Source: Xanthobacteraceae bacterium
Lineage (GTDB): Bacteria; Pseudomonadota; Alphaproteobacteria; Rhizobiales; Xanthobacteraceae
Direction: 5' to 3'
NCBI GenBank assembly: GCA_030037185.1
Contig: JASHRR010000661.1
Location: forward strand, 1 to 6,786
Length of the DNA stretch: 6,786 nucleotides
Below the pieces are notes generated by a model. It saw nothing but the letters and a program-made list of their open reading frames with translations, was not told where the DNA came from and made no database searches. A program made the translations under genes and the position numbers. Within the stretch, counting starts at the first letter, position 1. Each line of letters opens with the position of its first letter. Shown one piece after another: positions 6,752-6,786 of this stretch.

Positions 6752-6786
6752 ATGCCCGGCATCGACGAGAGTAAACAATTCATCCC
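6752..6786 (+). CDS. moaB: Start of moaB (molybdenum cofactor biosynthesis protein B), partial
   Basis: The last 35 bases begin with ATG and read MPGIDESKQFI, then an incomplete Pro codon. This matches the start of rhizobial MoaB proteins as I remember them (a short polar lead, then D-S-K-x-F-I-P before the first beta strand). MoaB belongs to the molybdopterin-adenylyltransferase fold family. Only eleven codons are present and no clear Shine-Dalgarno sequence precedes the ATG, so the call rests on a short resemblance. The gene runs off the right edge. Confidence 0.5.
   Translation, partial: MPGIDESKQFI

Overview
The window looks like chromosomal DNA from a high-GC alphaproteobacterium of the order Hyphomicrobiales, most likely a Bradyrhizobium or Rhodopseudomonas-type organism. 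The signs are a CcrM-type GANTC adenine methyltransferase with its C-terminal specificity domain, a DegP/HtrA protease of the rhizobial type, a decayed solute-binding protein of the Bug family (large in these bacteria), and GC-rich intergenic hairpins. Genus is inferred from remembered family resemblance, not from a search.

Layout from left to right. Positions 1-428 hold no convincing intact gene, only a 14-bp tandem repeat, a short coding-like scrap and a GC hairpin. A minus-strand gene at 429-1283 encodes a secreted protein of unknown function. A textbook intrinsic terminator (1380-1416) separates it from degP upstream (1481-3019, minus), a periplasmic serine protease with two PDZ domains. 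Upstream of degP, 3312-3614 on the minus strand keeps the C-terminal part of a Bug-type solute-binding protein, broken by several frame changes, followed by a lower-GC stretch without a supported gene. ccrM (3960-5117, minus) comes next. Its upstream region has a near-consensus CtrA box and a GANTC site just before the start codon, so this is the most interpretable regulatory region in the window. The ccrM promoter region also overlaps the end of a start-less, coding-like open stretch (5191-5445). On the plus strand, 5609-6529 encodes a membrane-anchored neutral zinc metallopeptidase of the YpfJ type. The window ends with what appears to be the first eleven codons of moaB (6752 onward).

The genes do not form one pathway. 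degP and the metallopeptidase both act in the cell envelope; ccrM acts in cell-cycle DNA methylation; the secreted protein is uncharacterised. Four intact genes appear to be separate transcription units, separated by intergenic DNA rich in gene remnants and small repeats. I found no CRISPR array, intact mobile element, tRNA, rRNA or obvious new multi-gene system.
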